The translations under genes were made by a program, and so were the position numbers. The notes under the pieces were generated by a model that ran no database searches, was not told where the DNA came from, and was given only the letters and a program-made list of their open reading frames with translations. DNA of 64,000 nt from Gymnogyps californianus. Its lineage: Eukaryota; Chordata; Aves; Accipitriformes; Cathartidae. Positions 62,015 to 64,000 of this stretch are shown one piece after another (position 1 is the stretch's first letter; each line of letters begins with the position of its first letter). The stretch lies in contig NC_059471.1 of assembly GCF_018139145.2 (NCBI RefSeq), positions 214,167,494 through 214,231,493 of the forward strand, written 5' to 3'.

Positions 62015-64000
62015 CTGTTAAATGACAGTCATAATTAGGTTTTTGTTAGTGCTGACGTATTTAATAGTGTAATTTTTAAAGTAATGCAGTAGGTCAGAGC
62101 CTGATGTCATTACACCAATGCAAAGCAGGCGCAACACCGTTTACGACAGACAGATTTGTATAATGAAATTAGGATGGATTTACTCCAGTGTCTCCACCGG
62201 AGGAATATGACTTACCAGGGCAGTTGAGCTAACCATAAGCTATTGGTGAAAAGTGGAGCCTGACTTTTAAACTTTTATTCATGTGAACAGGCCCCACTTT
62301 AGCAAAGCCCCCAATGCAAGGGCTTAAGTGTTTTGCCAAATAAAAAGCTGATTTTTAAAAATTTAGCATGTGGTAAGTTTTGCTGACTTGGGTCCTCAGT
62401 TTGAGGTGTCTGAGAAAAGGTAGGACTCTTTCTGCATGCCCTAGGATGACCCACATGAATAAAGGTTGCAAATAAGTGCAAGCATTTAATATAACATCCC
62501 TTAACGTGTCACCTTCTGCTAGAGGTCTCTCTGCCTTGGGCACAGCGGAGGCAGGAGAAAGTAACCTGCACTCTCTCTCCCACTTAGTTCATAAAGCAAT
62601 GTGATCTTAAATGATCCACGAAACTTGGTTTGTTTTAATATGCAGGGCTGAAAACGACAAGAGCTGAAGCAGGGCACATATTTGCATCTGCTGGCCCTGC
62701 TCTGAAGAGGAGTAAGGGGAAAAAGGAGCTGGGGGACAACAGCAGGACAGAAGATTGCACAGCTAGATCTTCTAAATCTCTGTCAGCATCTTCTTTCTCG
62801 AACCCCTAATTCAGACCATAGGCTGTTTTTACTCAGGCAGTGTTATTTCTATTAGCACAGTTACACGTGAAGTCAGTGCAGATCACACAGGAACTAAAAA
62901 CTGGACAGAGACTTCTGAGTTTCCAGGTCATATTAATTTCACAGACTATTACGCATGAAGAAGCTTTCCCATGCAGAGTCCAGTTTCGCAATGTCTGTCA
63001 TGATAAAAGAACAATTAGAGAATCCTTTGAAAAGTGAGTGATTTCAGTGGAAGAGACACAGTCTCTGTCTATGAAGACAGACGGTGCAGCTCTGATGGGA
63101 GTTGTATAAGGACAGACAGAAAAATCTATTTCAGATTACCCATTCCATGCCTTGTATATGCAAACTTTTTGGTACAGCCCACGTATTGCACAATCCTAAG
63201 CACAGATTTACTTTGATATTATTTTTACAAGCTTTGTCCTCTGCTAAGGTTCAAGAGTCATGTCCCACTGTCCCTGAAATCCACAGATGCCTTGACCCTG
63301 ATTTCAGTGCTGTTAAGTTTTGACTATTCCATCAAACACAAAGACACAAGAACCTATATTAAAATAACTTAAATCCTCTGCGTCATCTAAATCAAGATAA
63401 TTATGGTCTGAATTAGTCAGCTGGTGCCATGTATAATGAACTCATTATACATGAATGCAATACATGCTATTTCTGTGTTGAACTGTTTGGTGGTTGTGAG
63501 TTGTAGCATGCAGTATAAATAACAACTACTTAATTTCTCTTTGGGTCTCAGCTGCAGACTTTAAAATTGAAAAGAAGAATAAATGAACCTAAAAATAACA
63601 ATTGACAGACATAAGAACCCCATTTCATTGAGCCAGCATGAGGACATTTTTATGTTTATGCAGGAGCATGAGAACTGAGCATGCAGGACATGTACTTGGA
63701 ATTTCAGCAAAGTCACAATCACTTCCAGTGTGAAACGCCAGATGGATGATGTTGTCTGTTGGTGTAATGTAGGTTGCTTCTTTCCTTCACAACCGATTGT
63801 AAACTCTCCCATTTATTAATAGGTTTTAAATCACCAGACTCAGTTGTTCAAGGAGTTGACCTTTTACTTTCAGTGCTTCCATTGCATCGCACTGGCAGTG
63901 TTTTCCTGACAGCAACAGTTGTGCTTTTTCAAATTGCTGACTGGTGAGGGCGCAAAATAGCTGCTGTTAAGTTTCATTGGAAGCACAAAGCTGTGCAGGA
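62015..64000 (-). other. ITIH2 intron, runs off right edge
   Basis: No further ITIH2 exon found. The minus frame at 63561-63812 has no family resemblance. The next upstream exon (von Willebrand A side) must lie beyond 64000. Confidence 0.6.

Noticed and set aside
63561..63812. Minus frame of 83 codons as a candidate upstream ITIH2 exon
   Set aside because: No resemblance to ITIH heavy-chain sequence in any minus frame.
1..64000. CRISPR arrays, operons, prophage or other prokaryotic systems
   Set aside because: The window is animal nuclear DNA with spliced genes. No regular spacer-repeat array was seen; the tandem tracts present are degenerate minisatellites.

Overview
The window is vertebrate nuclear DNA, almost certainly from a bird. 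It has long introns, GT-AG splice sites, CpG-island promoters, several CR1 LINE fragments with the avian-type 3' end (repeats of ATTCTATG), solo LTRs, and no bacterial-style gene density. Exon translations align closely, from memory, with human proteins of the 10p14 neighbourhood. The gene order TAF3 - ATP5F1C - KIN - ITIH2 and all relative orientations match that syntenic block in reverse. A neoavian rather than galliform source is plausible from the younger LTR family, but this is inference.

Layout. 1-23.7 kb is the 5' part of TAF3 on the minus strand. Exon 1 (23398-23563) and exon 2 (11890-12132) are present, and the large downstream exons lie off the left edge. TAF3 intron 1 next to its promoter holds about 2.8 kb of extremely C-rich (sense-strand G-rich) degenerate repeats. 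23.8-30.2 kb is intergenic and holds a three-level nest: a CR1 LINE cut by a solo LTR, which is itself cut by a second solo LTR, each LTR with an intact 5-bp target-site duplication. 30.2-37.66 kb is ATP5F1C (minus), with all coding exons and the alternative 38-nt penultimate exon that changes the last residue. 37.83-53.87 kb is KIN (plus), 13 coding exons and 390 aa, head-to-head with ATP5F1C across 164 bp of shared CpG-island promoter carrying NRF1-, ETS- and YY1-like sites. 55.74-64.0 kb is the 3' part of ITIH2 (minus), six coding exons including the Asp-Pro-His-Phe chondroitin-linkage site. It is tail-to-tail with KIN.

The genes do not form a pathway. TAF3 is a TFIID subunit, ATP5F1C is the rotor shaft of mitochondrial ATP synthase, KIN is a nuclear DNA/RNA-binding repair and replication protein (and lysine methyltransferase target), and ITIH2 is a secreted hyaluronan-binding heavy chain. 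Their physical links are the ATP5F1C/KIN bidirectional promoter and the convergent KIN/ITIH2 3' ends. I found no convincing new protein system. The most unusual structures are the strand-asymmetric repeat tract in TAF3 intron 1, the hairpin-like minisatellite in KIN intron 1, the ATP5F1C terminal splice arrangement and the nested retroelements. Coding exon boundaries were placed by hand and every splice junction keeps frame. UTR ends and repeat edges are approximate.
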